DNA of 54,119 bases from Patescibacteria group bacterium (GTDB lineage: Bacteria > Patescibacteriota > Patescibacteriia > Magasanikbacterales > UBA922). A program made the position numbers and the translations under genes. The stretch lies in NCBI GenBank assembly GCA_028687045.1, contig JAQUAW010000004.1, forward strand, positions 1 to 54,119, written 5' to 3'. Within the stretch, counting starts at the first letter, position 1; each line of letters opens with the position of its first letter. Shown piece after piece: positions 31,864 to 40,201 of this stretch. Below the pieces are notes generated by a model. It had not been told where the DNA came from. It searched no databases and worked only from the letters and a program-made list of their open reading frames with translations.

Positions 31864-31911
31864 GGCCCACCTCCGCAATCAACAATACACCCAAAAAATC
31901 TTCCCATCAAA

Positions 31912-31946
31912 ACTTATTCTGCTTACTTTGCTTACTCTGCTTGCTA
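31912..31946. repeat. Inverted copy of the 28363 word array
   Basis: ttattctgcttactttgctt and actctgcttgcta are the reverse complement of the words at 28363-28390. Confidence 0.6.
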
Positions 31947-31950
31947 ACAA

Positions 31951-31979
31951 TTGACATTTTCTCAAAAATACGCTATATT
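31951..31979 (+). promoter_or_regulatory. Promoter of tig
   Basis: TTGACA (31951-31956) and TATATT (31974-31979), 17 bases apart. Confidence 0.85.
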
Positions 31980-32002
31980 ACAGCCACTTTTAAACAAAAA
32001 AT

Positions 32003-32046
32003 CTGCGTAAATCTGCGTCATTATCTGCAGTAATCCGCGTTAACAA
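32003..32046. repeat. 'ctgcgtaaatctgcgtc' micro-word array in the tig leader
   Basis: aatctgcgtaaatctgcgtc, attatctgcagtaatccgcg. It is transcribed, lying between promoter and start codon. Confidence 0.55.
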
Positions 32047-32053
32047 ATAAAGT

Positions 32054-33427
32054 ATGGAACACAAATCACAAAAATTAGAAAATTCTCAAATGGAATTCAC
32101 AGTTACTGTCACTCCAAAAGATTACCAAAAACATCTAGAAACGGCAGCTCAACACATCTCAAATCGTGTTGCTATCAAAGGCTTCCGCAAAGGCAAAGCC
32201 CCTTATGATATGGTAAGAAAAGAAGTAGGCGATATGAAACTTATGCAAGAAGCTCTAGAAGATATCATCCAAGAAAGTTTCTTTCAAGCTGTGAAGGCCG
32301 AAAAAGTAGATACCATCGGTATGCCAGAAATCAATGTTCAAAAAATGGCTCCAGATAATGACATTGTTTATACTGCCAAAGTTGCTCTAATACCAAAAGT
32401 AACATTGCCAAAACTAGATAGTATAAAAATAAAAAGAACAGTCAAAAAAGTAAGTGACAAAGATGTTGATGAAACAATTGAAAACTTACGTAAAATGCAA
32501 GCCAAAGAAGTAGTGAAAGAAGGTAAAGCTAACAAAGATGACAAAATTGTTATTGATATGAATTTACTTCTTGCTGGAATACCAGTTGAAGGTGGACAAG
32601 CCAATGACTATGGTGTTTATCTAGGAGAAGAACACCAACACATCCCAGGTTTCAACGAAGCACTGCTTGATTTGAAAAAAGATGATGAAAAAGAATTTGA
32701 TCTCCCTTTCCCAAAAAATTATCACAGTCAACAATTGGCTGGTAATACCGGTACTTTCAAAGTAAAAGTAAAAGATGTTTTTACTAGAGCACTACCAGAA
32801 GTAGATGAAGCTTTTGCCAAAGCTCTTGGACAAGACAGTGTCGAAAAATTACGTGAACTTATCAAAGAAAATCTTGGACACGAAGCGCAGCACAAAGCTG
32901 ATGAAGTAGCTGAAATAGAAATGTTTGAAACACTTATCAAAGCATGTAACTTTGATGAAATTCCAAATGTATTAGTCGACGCTGAACGCAAAAAAATGTT
33001 TTACGAATTACGTAGTGATTTGGAAAAACATGGCGTCAGTATTGAACAATATTTACAAGATATCAAAAAGAATGAAAAAGATTTGGAAGCAGACTTCAAA
33101 GCAAAAGCAACCGACAGAGCCAAAGCTTCACTATTATCTCGTGAAGTTGCTCTAGAAAATAAACTTGAAGTAAGCAAAGAAGAATTAGACACTGAAGTAA
33201 AAAAATTACGTGAATATTACAAAGAGACTGCTGAGTATCTAGAAAATTTGAAAAAACCAGAAGTAATTGATTCTATTCACAACATGCTTCTAAACAAAAA
33301 AGTTGTGGCTTTCTTAGCTGACAAACTAATAGATGGAGAAAGACACATTCATGAAGAACATTCTCATGGACATGCTATGGCAGAAGCTGACGAAGATCAC
33401 GAAGACCATACTGGTCATAATCACTAA
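32054..33427 (+). CDS. tig: Trigger factor with a His-rich tail
   Basis: Ribosome-bound chaperone and prolyl isomerase. The N-terminal domain has the ribosome-binding signature VAIKGFRKGKAP near residues 35-47. The isomerase domain (about 150-245) shows DYGVYLGEEHQHIPGFNEAL. The C-terminal substrate-binding arms are helical. The last 25 residues are His/Glu/Asp-rich (EEHSHGHAMAEADEDHED, HTGHNH), absent from E. coli trigger factor and able in principle to bind metal, as in SlyD. Total 457 residues. Single gene with its own promoter and terminator. Confidence 0.95.
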   Translation: MEHKSQKLENSQMEFTVTVTPKDYQKHLETAAQHISNRVAIKGFRKGKAPYDMVRKEVGDMKLMQEALEDIIQESFFQAVKAEKVDTIGMPEINVQKMAPDNDIVYTAKVALIPKVTLPKLDSIKIKRTVKKVSDKDVDETIENLRKMQAKEVVKEGKANKDDKIVIDMNLLLAGIPVEGGQANDYGVYLGEEHQHIPGFNEALLDLKKDDEKEFDLPFPKNYHSQQLAGNTGTFKVKVKDVFTRALPEVDEAFAKALGQDSVEKLRELIKENLGHEAQHKADEVAEIEMFETLIKACNFDEIPNVLVDAERKKMFYELRSDLEKHGVSIEQYLQDIKKNEKDLEADFKAKATDRAKASLLSREVALENKLEVSKEELDTEVKKLREYYKETAEYLENLKKPEVIDSIHNMLLNKKVVAFLADKLIDGERHIHEEHSHGHAMAEADEDHEDHTGHNH

Positions 33428-33440
33428 AAAGTATTTCAAT

Positions 33441-33474
33441 AAAAAAACATTCTCTATTTAGAGAATGTTTTTTT
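33441..33474. terminator. Bidirectional terminator
   Basis: AAACATTCTCT pairs with AGAGAATGTTT, with A and T runs, between convergent tig and the DUF167 gene. Confidence 0.85.
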
Positions 33475-33479
33475 GTATC

Positions 33480-33536
33480 ACGTAACACGTACCGCGTAAC
33501 AAAAACTGATATGCGATACGCGATATGTGTTACGCG
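33480..33536. repeat. 'cacgtaacacgtaccgcgta' micro-word array
   Basis: cacgtaacacgtaccgcgta and gatatgcgatacgcgatatg words reach the end of the DUF167 gene. Confidence 0.5.
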
Positions 33537-33751
33537 TCTATCTCAACCACCTTATTTTTTCCAGTCTCACCCTTCACAATCCTAATCTTTGATTTAGCAA
33601 CATTATATTCTTTACTAAGTATTTCTATCAACTTTTTATTAGCTTCACCATCAACCGGTGGGGAAGTCAACTTCACCTTCAATTCATTCTCAGATACTCT
33701 AATAATCTTATTTAAAGATGATTTAGGTATTACTTTGATGTTTAAGCGCAT
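33530..33751 (-). CDS. DUF167 (YggU) family protein
   Basis: A 73-residue protein of the DUF167/UPF0235 family, function unknown. MRLNIKVIPKSSLNKI opens it, and the family signature is VKLTSPPVDGEANKKLIEIL followed by KIRIVKGETGKNKVVEI. The ATG at 33751 is used because the conserved domain begins there; upstream codons read as spacer. It follows yidD by 54 bases on the same strand and probably ends the rpmH-side cluster. Confidence 0.88.
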   Translation of the reverse strand: MRLNIKVIPKSSLNKIIRVSENELKVKLTSPPVDGEANKKLIEILSKEYNVAKSKIRIVKGETGKNKVVEIDA

Positions 33752-33805
33752 ATTATATAAATTATCAGCGTATATCAGCGTTATTATCAACAAAATCCGC
33801 GTTTC

Positions 33806-34072
33806 CTACTTAGGAAGATCAACACCACCCTTAGACCACGGATTACAACGGATTATTCTCCACAAAGTTTGAGGAATTCCCTTTATTAAGCCTTTTTTCT
33901 TAATTATCTCATGACCATATTCACTACAAGTAGGATAAAAGCGACAATAACCATTGGGAAATCTTCGCTTAAATAAGCCATGATCTGGAGACAAAGTCTT
34001 CTGATAAAGCTTTATCAACAACAAAACAGGCACACGTGGTAAATATAGTAATTTTTTAAAAAAGTGCTTCAT
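33806..34072 (-). CDS. yidD: Membrane protein insertion efficiency factor YidD
   Basis: Small membrane-associated protein acting with YidC in membrane protein insertion. The signature CRFYPTCSEYGHEIIKK with its Cys pair and RCNPWSKGGVD is complete, after an N-terminal amphipathic LLIKLYQKTLSP. At 88 residues it is normal. The order rpmH-rnpA-yidD is the classic arrangement next to dnaA; yidC is not visible next door. Confidence 0.95.
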   Translation of the reverse strand: MKHFFKKLLYLPRVPVLLLIKLYQKTLSPDHGLFKRRFPNGYCRFYPTCSEYGHEIIKKKGLIKGIPQTLWRIIRCNPWSKGGVDLPK

Positions 34073-34254
34073 AGAGCAAAAAAATACAATTAATAAATAT
34101 TATTAGAAATCTTTTTAAGTACGGCGTACTCGTTTGGAAAGAAAAATTAAAAATCCTAAATACTTTTAAAAACCAACTAAATAAAATAAAAAAATTAATT
34201 AATCAAAAATATAAATATTATAAAAAGCAAGTATATTAGCTACAATTAGCAAAA
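34073..34254. other. AT-rich spacer without a recognised gene
   Basis: Contains the short palindrome agtacggcgtact. It may hold a promoter for yidD. No ORF or RNA gene supported. Confidence 0.4.
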
Positions 34255-34635
34255 TTATTGAATTAACAAACGAGCTTTTTTGAGACAAAAAATAATATCT
34301 TCTTCAATTTTGTGGTAATCAGCTTCCAAAATACTATTCTTAGCCATAAAGCCAATCAAATAGCCTGCTTTTATTTTATTTCCTTTGAGTAACAATCTAA
34401 TGACTTCACGCATTTTACGTCTAACAGCATTACGTTTTACAGCACTCTTACTTATTTTGACACCAACACTAAAACCAATTTTGAGATCTGTCGTCTTAAA
34501 TTGTCTACGAGGATACTTATCCAATTCTATTTTCCAAGCTTTCATAGTCAAATCACGAGCACCCACAAAAGCACCTTCGTTAAAAAGTACTTCCCATTCT
34601 TTAGTACCACGTAATCTATTATTTTTTGCAAGCAT
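34255..34635 (-). CDS. rnpA: Ribonuclease P protein component
   Basis: Protein subunit of RNase P, which matures tRNA 5' ends. MLAKNNRLRGTKEWEVLF opens the protein. The central FSVGVKISKSAVKRNAVRRK carries the RNR motif that contacts the catalytic RNA, followed by MREVIRLLL. At 126 residues it is normal. rpmH lies upstream on the same strand but a terminator and a repeat lie between, so rnpA may have its own promoter. Confidence 0.95.
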   Translation of the reverse strand: MLAKNNRLRGTKEWEVLFNEGAFVGARDLTMKAWKIELDKYPRRQFKTTDLKIGFSVGVKISKSAVKRNAVRRKMREVIRLLLKGNKIKAGYLIGFMAKNSILEADYHKIEEDIIFCLKKARLLIQ

Positions 34636-34684
34636 ACGTTTTGTTTTTGTAGTTAGTAAAACGATATATTACTATACTTGAACG

Positions 34685-34765
34685 AACCTCACCCCAGCCC
34701 TCTCCTACCAGGAGAGGGAGCATAATTCCCCTCCCATCGTAGGGGAGGGGTTAGGGGTGAGGTTC
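34685..34765. repeat. REP-like GC-rich element
   Basis: Outer arms aacctcacccc and ggggtgaggtt enclose ctctcctaccaggagag and cccctcccatcgtaggggag hairpins. It separates rpmH from rnpA. Largest member of the family at 1127 and 16137. Confidence 0.75.
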
Positions 34766-34821
34766 TGTGTTAAAAAGTATTATCACCAATCTACTACATA
34801 ATTATTTATAACAATTATAAC

Positions 34822-34847
34822 ACAAAAACCTCGTAAAAACGAGGTAT
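34822..34847 (-). terminator. Terminator of rpmH
   Basis: ACCTCGT pairs with ACGAGGT around four T, followed by TTTTGTG on the minus strand. Confidence 0.75.
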
Positions 34848-34874
34848 TGTTGATATTCTAATAAAAACAGTCAA

Positions 34875-35051
34875 TTAACGTGTCTTTCTTGTGCGTTTAC
34901 CAGTTTTTTCGTCACTAACAGTCAATTTCTTTCTACCTTTATCACGACGCGCTTTTAGAACTTTGCGACCATCTTTAGTTTTCATTCTTTCTAGAAAACC
35001 ATGGGTTTTAGCTCTTTTGCGTTTCTTTGGTTGGTATGTTCTTTTTGGCAT
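34875..35051 (-). CDS. rpmH: Large ribosomal subunit protein bL34
   Basis: 58 residues: [20 protein letters not shown], then [20 protein letters not shown] and a basic tail ([18 protein letters not shown]). This is the L34 signature, with a longer tail than the usual 44-47 residues. It lies next to the origin, transcribed away from dnaA, with a terminator just downstream. Confidence 0.97.
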   Translation of the reverse strand: MPKRTYQPKKRKRAKTHGFLERMKTKDGRKVLKARRDKGRKKLTVSDEKTGKRTRKTR

Positions 35052-35318
35052 ACATTCTATTTTTTAAATAATGTAGCTATATAATACTAAAAAATAGCAT
35101 TTCTGTCAAGAGCCTTTAATAACAAAGATTAGTTTGCAACAATCGACTAAGAGATATTGGGCAGTTTACCATACTATTGTAAGTAATAAAATTATTGAAC
35201 CATTGCCACATTGTTCCATTGTAATCGAAACACCAATTTAAAATGACAATGAGACAATGAAACAATGCCCTTATAAAAAATTGACCTTTCTTTCAAAATA
35301 AGGCACAGTATAGATGAG

Positions 35319-35347
35319 ATATCCACACCGTCCACAGTTTTTCCACA
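35319..35347 (+). promoter_or_regulatory. DnaA-box cluster
   Basis: Three sites in one orientation: ATATCCACA, CCGTCCACA and TTTTCCACA, the last a full match to TTWTNCACA. Their CCACA cores start at 35323, 35332 and 35343. Confidence 0.6.
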
Positions 35348-35423
35348 AACTATACACTTTTGGCTATTTTTACATCATTTTTCAAATTAACAAAGTGTGC
35401 TAAAATAAGAAACATAATATGAA

Positions 35424-35453
35424 ATTACGTGAGGAGTTACCTTTTTACGTAAT
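35424..35453 (+). promoter_or_regulatory. Hairpin in the dnaA leader
   Basis: ATTACGT (35424-35430) pairs with ACGTAAT (35447-35453) around gaggagttacctttt. The loop has a GAGGAG that resembles a Shine-Dalgarno sequence, and a short ORF starting at 35419 overlaps the dnaA start. Possible translational control of DnaA. Confidence 0.4.
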
Positions 35454-35470
35454 AAACTTTTTAAAAGTAT

Positions 35471-36856
35471 ATGACTACTCACGAAATTTGGCAAGCCGTA
35501 CTAGCAGAATTCGAATTGACACTGTCTAAAGCAAACTTCACAACTTGGTTCAAAAATACTGGTATCGCCAACTACGATGACGGCAAAGCTATGATCTGTG
35601 TACCAAATACTTTTACAAAAAGTTGGTTAGAAAAAAAACACCATTCACAAATAATAAAAATTTTGGAAAGAGTGACTGGCAAACCAATAAAAAAAGTTGA
35701 TTACGTTGTTGAAAATATAAAAAATATAAAAAATGAAGAATGTAAACTTTCCGGACAACCTCCTCAAATTTCTACTATCACCAATCCACTTTACAACAAC
35801 CAAAGAAAAAATACTTTAGTACAACAATTTGGTCTTAATCCAAAATATACTTTTGAAACATTCGTGGTTGGTAAAGGTAATGAGTTAGCACATGCTGCTT
35901 CTCAAGCTGTTGCTCGTCGTCCTGGCGAATCATACAATCCTCTATTTATTTATGGAGGAGTAGGACTTGGTAAAACTCATTTGATACAAGCGATTGGCCA
36001 CACCATGCTTGAGGCTAATCCACAAACAAAAATTTTATACGTTAGTTCTGAAAAATTTACCAATGAATTTGTCTCTTCTGTAAAAGAAGGTCGTGCCAAA
36101 GAATTCAAAGATCGTTATCGTAATGTGGATCTTTTACTAATTGATGATATTCAATTCATTGGTGGTAAAGAACAAACACAAGAAGAATTCTTTCACACTT
36201 TCAACGAACTTCATCAACAAGGTAAACAAGTAGTTCTAACAAGTGATCGTCCACCAAAAGCAATTCCTGCTTTAGAAGACAGATTGAAAAGTAGATTTGA
36301 ATGGGGAATGATTGCTGATATTTCTGCTCCAGATTTTGAAACACGTCTTGCTATCTTACAAAAGAAAGCACAAGAAAAAGATTTCAAAATTGATGAAAAA
36401 ATGATTCAATTTATTGCAACTCAAGTTCAAAATAATATTCGTGAACTCGAAGGAGCTTTGAACAAAATAATTGCTTATCACGAATTAAAAAATATTGTAC
36501 CTACTGAAGAAACATTGAAGCAAGTATTATCAAGTTTTGCAGAACAAAGTATGAAACGTTCGTTGACACCTCGTGAAGTTGTCAACGTAGTAGCAAGTTA
36601 CTTTGATATTTCTATAGAAGATGTTTTAGGAAAAAGTCGTGAAAAAAAACTAGCTTTTCCTCGTCAAATAATAATGTATTTATTACGTGAAGAATTGAAA
36701 TTATCCTATCCAAATATTGGTGACGAGTTAGGTGGTAGAGACCACACCACAGCTATGCATGCTCATACTAAGATTTCAACAAATATTGATAATGATCTAA
36801 AACTAAAACAAGATTTGGAAATGATAAAACAAAGACTTTACGCAAATTCTATTTAA
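35471..36856 (+). CDS. dnaA: Chromosomal replication initiator DnaA
   Basis: Initiates replication by binding DnaA boxes and melting the origin. Domain I (about 1-80) is followed by a short linker, then the AAA+ domain with Walker A GGVGLGKTHLIQ, Walker B LLIDDIQFIGGKEQTQEEFF, and the sensor-1 VLTSDRPP. The C-terminal DNA-binding domain ends with the signature ELGGRDHTTAMHAHTK. At 461 residues it is normal. dnaN follows on the same strand after 280 bases, the usual bacterial order. Confidence 0.98.
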   Translation: MTTHEIWQAVLAEFELTLSKANFTTWFKNTGIANYDDGKAMICVPNTFTKSWLEKKHHSQIIKILERVTGKPIKKVDYVVENIKNIKNEECKLSGQPPQISTITNPLYNNQRKNTLVQQFGLNPKYTFETFVVGKGNELAHAASQAVARRPGESYNPLFIYGGVGLGKTHLIQAIGHTMLEANPQTKILYVSSEKFTNEFVSSVKEGRAKEFKDRYRNVDLLLIDDIQFIGGKEQTQEEFFHTFNELHQQGKQVVLTSDRPPKAIPALEDRLKSRFEWGMIADISAPDFETRLAILQKKAQEKDFKIDEKMIQFIATQVQNNIRELEGALNKIIAYHELKNIVPTEETLKQVLSSFAEQSMKRSLTPREVVNVVASYFDISIEDVLGKSREKKLAFPRQIIMYLLREELKLSYPNIGDELGGRDHTTAMHAHTKISTNIDNDLKLKQDLEMIKQRLYANSI

Positions 36857-37136
36857 AAAAAAGAAAAATAAACATAAAAAAATATACACAAAACTGTAGA
36901 TAAACAACAATAAACACTGTTAATAACAAAAAAAATATACACAGACAATACACAGAAAAAAATACCAAAAAAAGTTATCCCGAAACAAACAACATTTACC
37001 AACACAACATATAAACAATTGCTAATACAAAATCTTGGCTAAACAAAAACAAAATAAGCACTTTTCCACTCAGTACACAGGCCCTATAGTTAACTACTAG
37101 TTCTATAAATATATAAACTAATAATACGACACCAAT
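36857..37136. other. dnaA-dnaN intergenic region, candidate unwinding element
   Basis: Strongly A-rich on this strand, with repeated aaatatacacaaa, atatacacaga, caatacacaga and a ttatcccga. Length and composition fit the DNA-unwinding part of a bipartite bacterial origin. No ORF supported. Confidence 0.5.
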
Positions 37137-38264
37137 ATGAAATTCACATGCACAAAAGAAAACCTAGAATATTCTTTGAGTCTCGTGAGTTCTCTAGCTA
37201 GTAAACATACCAACTTACCGATTTTAAGTAATGTTTTAATAAAAACAAATGATTCAGGAATTGAAGTAAGTGCTACAAACTTAGAAATTGCTGTTAAAAC
37301 ACAACTTCGTGCCAAGGTAGAAGAACAAGGTTCGTTTACTGTTCCTGCCAAAACTTTGACAGATTATATTCGTTTGTTAACCAACGAACAGGTTGAAATA
37401 AGCAAAAAAGATAATGAGCTTTTGATAACTAGCGGTAATTCTAGTACCAAAATAAAAGGATCAACGGATGAAGATTATCCAATTTTGCCAGAAGTAGAAG
37501 AATTGAATTCTTACGTTTTGCAAATAGAAGATTTGAAAAGCGCTATTGCCAAAGTCATAATTGCCGTTGCAAAAAATGAAATACGTCCAGAATTATCCGG
37601 AATTTTCTTTTCTTTTTTCTCCGAAAAATTTGATGGTTTAGTTCTTGCCGCAACTGATTCTTACCGTTTGGCAGAAGCAAAAATAAAAGTTTCTCAAGGT
37701 GAAACTAAAGACATAAAATGTATTGTGCCTTCTCGTGTTGCTTATGAAATAAATAGACTTTTACAGGCTGCCAAAAGTCATGGTGGAGAAGATATTGTTC
37801 GTGTTTGGATTAGTGATAATCAAATAGCCATTCGTTATGATAATTTCGAAATGACTAGTCGTTTGATTGATGGTAAATATCCTGACTATACTCAAATAAT
37901 TCCCGATAATTTCAAGACCACTGCTGTATTTCCACTTGATGTAATGGTTAACAAAATTAAAGCTGCTAGTCTTTTCACTTCCACAGGAGTCAATGCTGTA
38001 TCTTTTGATTTGAATGTGACTGAAAAAAATATTGGAGTTTCTTCTTCTAGTACTCAAGCAGGTGAACATAGTTCTGCTATTGATGTGGATATTGAAGGTG
38101 AAGAAAATTCTATTTTACTCAATCATAGTTATGTTTTAGATGGACTTTCACATATGGAAAGTGACAATGTTGTTTTTGGTGTAAATAGTAAAGATGCCCC
38201 ATGTATTTTTCGTCCTCAAGGTAAAGATGATTATTTGTACATTGTGATGCCTATTAGACAATAA
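37137..38264 (+). CDS. dnaN: DNA polymerase III beta sliding clamp
   Basis: Ring-shaped processivity clamp. MKFTCTKENLEYSLSLVSSL starts the first of three clamp folds; LPILSNVLIKT, FTVPAKTLTDYIRLL and LAATDSYRLAEAKI are typical, as is the C-terminal YLYIVMPIRQ with the partner-binding pocket. At 375 residues it is full length. A terminator follows at 38291, so it ends the dnaA unit. Confidence 0.97.
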   Translation: MKFTCTKENLEYSLSLVSSLASKHTNLPILSNVLIKTNDSGIEVSATNLEIAVKTQLRAKVEEQGSFTVPAKTLTDYIRLLTNEQVEISKKDNELLITSGNSSTKIKGSTDEDYPILPEVEELNSYVLQIEDLKSAIAKVIIAVAKNEIRPELSGIFFSFFSEKFDGLVLAATDSYRLAEAKIKVSQGETKDIKCIVPSRVAYEINRLLQAAKSHGGEDIVRVWISDNQIAIRYDNFEMTSRLIDGKYPDYTQIIPDNFKTTAVFPLDVMVNKIKAASLFTSTGVNAVSFDLNVTEKNIGVSSSSTQAGEHSSAIDVDIEGEENSILLNHSYVLDGLSHMESDNVVFGVNSKDAPCIFRPQGKDDYLYIVMPIRQ

Positions 38265-38290
38265 TTTTAAATTTAGTAATTTTAAATTTT

Positions 38291-38320
38291 AAAAACAACT
38301 TTTTCAAAAGTTGTTTTTTG
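38291..38320 (+). terminator. Terminator of dnaN
   Basis: AAACAACTT pairs with AAGTTGTTT, then TTTGTTT. Confidence 0.8.
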
Positions 38321-38408
38321 TTTCAGATATGTTTTTAGAGATTGAACAATTTTAGTAGTGTTGAGTTATAAAAATAAACTCTAACATCAAATAAATTATT
38401 TTTATATT

Positions 38409-39146
38409 TTAATTTAAATCAGTCACACAAAGGTAATGATCGGCTCGGCCTGTTATTATTTTTGAATTATTTTTTTTCCATTTTTTTGAAACAATAATTT
38501 TATCATAAGGTCTACCTTTTGGTGTGGTTGGTTTATTATTCAAAACAGCTTGAAATTTTTTTTCAAAAACGTTTGGTAATAATTTTTTGATATCCCCATT
38601 AAAGTTCATATCAGCACAAAATATTGTTGGCATTTTTTCTTTCAAAATTATCTTTTCAATTTTGTTTCTTATGTTGCTAAAGTCGTCTTCCAAAAAATCT
38701 CTACCAAATTTTCTAAAAGGGGACATCTGTCCAGAAAACACCCTAATTATTTTATCATTGTATTTTATTCTTGTTTCAAAAATAATTTTGTCGTGTGACA
38801 TCACTTTTTTATTTTTCCAGACAAATTCCATATTTGGGTTTGGTAATTTGTGTATTTTTGAATCAGTTATGGGAAACTTACTAATAATAGCTAAAGACAA
38901 TTTTTGATTAATTTTTAAGTGAGAATCAGAAACTTTCTTTGTTCTAAAATATTTATAGCCAAGTTTTTTGGCAATTTCTTTTGGTTGGTTTGTGTTTTTA
39001 GAAGTGTGTGTTTCTTGTAAACAAATAATATCTGGATTTATTTTTTTTATTTCTTCTACAAAATAATCTAGATTTTCTTCATTAAAGTCTAAACTATTGT
39101 TTTTTGAAATGAAACCGCCACCGATATTCCAAGTTGCTATTTTCAT
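38409..39146 (-). CDS. Endonuclease/exonuclease/phosphatase family protein
   Basis: 245 residues of the EEP fold. MKIATWNIGGG carries the first Asn, IICLQETHTS the metal-binding Glu, FCADMNFNG the Asp-x-Asn, and GRADHYLCV the final Asp-His pair. All catalytic positions are present, so it should be an active metal-dependent phosphodiesterase or nuclease. The substrate (DNA, RNA, lipid or small molecule) is not readable. It follows the queuosine salvage gene by 8 bases on the same strand. Confidence 0.85.
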   Translation of the reverse strand: MKIATWNIGGGFISKNNSLDFNEENLDYFVEEIKKINPDIICLQETHTSKNTNQPKEIAKKLGYKYFRTKKVSDSHLKINQKLSLAIISKFPITDSKIHKLPNPNMEFVWKNKKVMSHDKIIFETRIKYNDKIIRVFSGQMSPFRKFGRDFLEDDFSNIRNKIEKIILKEKMPTIFCADMNFNGDIKKLLPNVFEKKFQAVLNNKPTTPKGRPYDKIIVSKKWKKNNSKIITGRADHYLCVTDLN

Positions 39147-39154
39147 AAAATTAT

Positions 39155-40111
39155 TTAATAAGCAGTAGTTCTTGTTAAATGATAAGGTTTATCATCTGGT
39201 AAATCTTTTCTACCCAGTAACCAAAGTGAATCGTTTATTTGTATAGAATTTATTTGCGGAAATTTTTCTTGAACTTTTTGTTTGATTATTTCATTAGCCC
39301 AGACAGTATTGGCTCTAATTTCTATTTCTTCCGCACTATCTTTTTTTAATTCAATGTAGTTGTCTATCTTGTGGCTTAGTTGTTCGTCATATTCCAAAAT
39401 ACCAAGTCGGCGTAAAACAAAAGGTACTTTGTAGTCAGCACAGGCTGTTAGTTCCTCAATATTTTTTATTTTACAAAAATGTTCTTTACTTGTCTGAGAA
39501 ATGTCATTGATAAGTACTTGGGCTCTTTTGTAAAAATAAATTTGTTGTCCTTTATAATTTGTTTCATCTTTGAAAGATGGAAAATATTTTATTAGCAGTT
39601 CTATAATTTTTTGTGAGTTATTGTTTGATTGTTTTATTAAGTTGGAAAAGTTACCTGAAAAATTAACCAATAAACTTTTTCCAACTTCTCTGATAATTTG
39701 TAATCTTTCTTGAAACAATGGTATTTCTATTGTACCTTCTAAAATTTTAGCTAAATCATTTTCACTAATTTGTGATAAATATTTTGCATCCAAAATAGAA
39801 AAATTATTTTCAATAGCTTTTCCAAGGGAAGTCATCATACAATATGATCCACCTTTTATTTTTTGTCCTTGATAAGTTATCTCCCATTTTGGTTTTCCCC
39901 AATAGGAAAAGTTAAGAGAATTAAAAATTAATAAAAAATTAAGTAAATCTTTTGAATCTAATTTTGTAAGATCAAAAGGGGACACAAAAAACCAGTGTTG
40001 TATATTTTCAGGTGAAAAATGTTTTGCAAAATCAACAAGTTTGTTTTCATTTATTTTTACATGTTTTGACTTTTCACTAACAAATTTACATGATTCCAGG
40101 ATTTTATTCAT
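39155..40111 (-). CDS. Queuosine 5'-phosphate N-glycosylase/hydrolase family (Qng1, DUF2419)
   Basis: Matches the queuosine salvage family known as DUF2419/QNG1, which frees queuine from queuosine 5'-phosphate for reuse in tRNA. Conserved runs are LNFSYWGKPKWEITYQG, KGGSYCMMTSLGKAIEN, ISENDLAKILEGTIEIPLFQ, YKGQQIYFYKRAQVLINDI, ADYKVPFVLRRLGI and the C-terminal DDKPYHLTRTTAY. At 318 residues it is full length. It suggests this organism scavenges queuine from hosts or debris. tgt is not in the window. It is transcribed with the EEP gene. Confidence 0.88.
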   Translation of the reverse strand: MNKILESCKFVSEKSKHVKINENKLVDFAKHFSPENIQHWFFVSPFDLTKLDSKDLLNFLLIFNSLNFSYWGKPKWEITYQGQKIKGGSYCMMTSLGKAIENNFSILDAKYLSQISENDLAKILEGTIEIPLFQERLQIIREVGKSLLVNFSGNFSNLIKQSNNNSQKIIELLIKYFPSFKDETNYKGQQIYFYKRAQVLINDISQTSKEHFCKIKNIEELTACADYKVPFVLRRLGILEYDEQLSHKIDNYIELKKDSAEEIEIRANTVWANEIIKQKVQEKFPQINSIQINDSLWLLGRKDLPDDKPYHLTRTTAY

Positions 40112-40166
40112 ATTTAAGAGATTATCAATCCATTATAATATAGACTTTGTAATATGTAAACCAAGC

Positions 40167-40196
40167 AAAAACAGTCTTTTCAGGACTGTTTTTTAT
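40167..40196. terminator. Terminator beyond the DUF2339 gene
   Basis: AAAACAGTC pairs with GACTGTTTT, with T or A runs on both sides. Confidence 0.75.
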
Positions 40197-40201
40197 ATTT
40201 C

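Larger units (their letters stand above)
35052..35470. other. Origin-proximal region and dnaA leader
   Basis: No gene. It holds an AT-rich stretch, a 'acattgttccattgtaatcg'-type word array (35200-35272), three DnaA-box-like sequences (35319-35347), an extended -10 promoter (TGCTAAAAT near 35397-35405), and an inverted repeat (35424-35453). It is a candidate replication origin half together with 36857-37136. Confidence 0.6.

Noticed and set aside
31638-31910. 90- and 69-codon minus-strand ORFs over the second island
   Set aside because: They run through the terminator and hairpins; the 45-residue frame with a proper ribosome site fits better.
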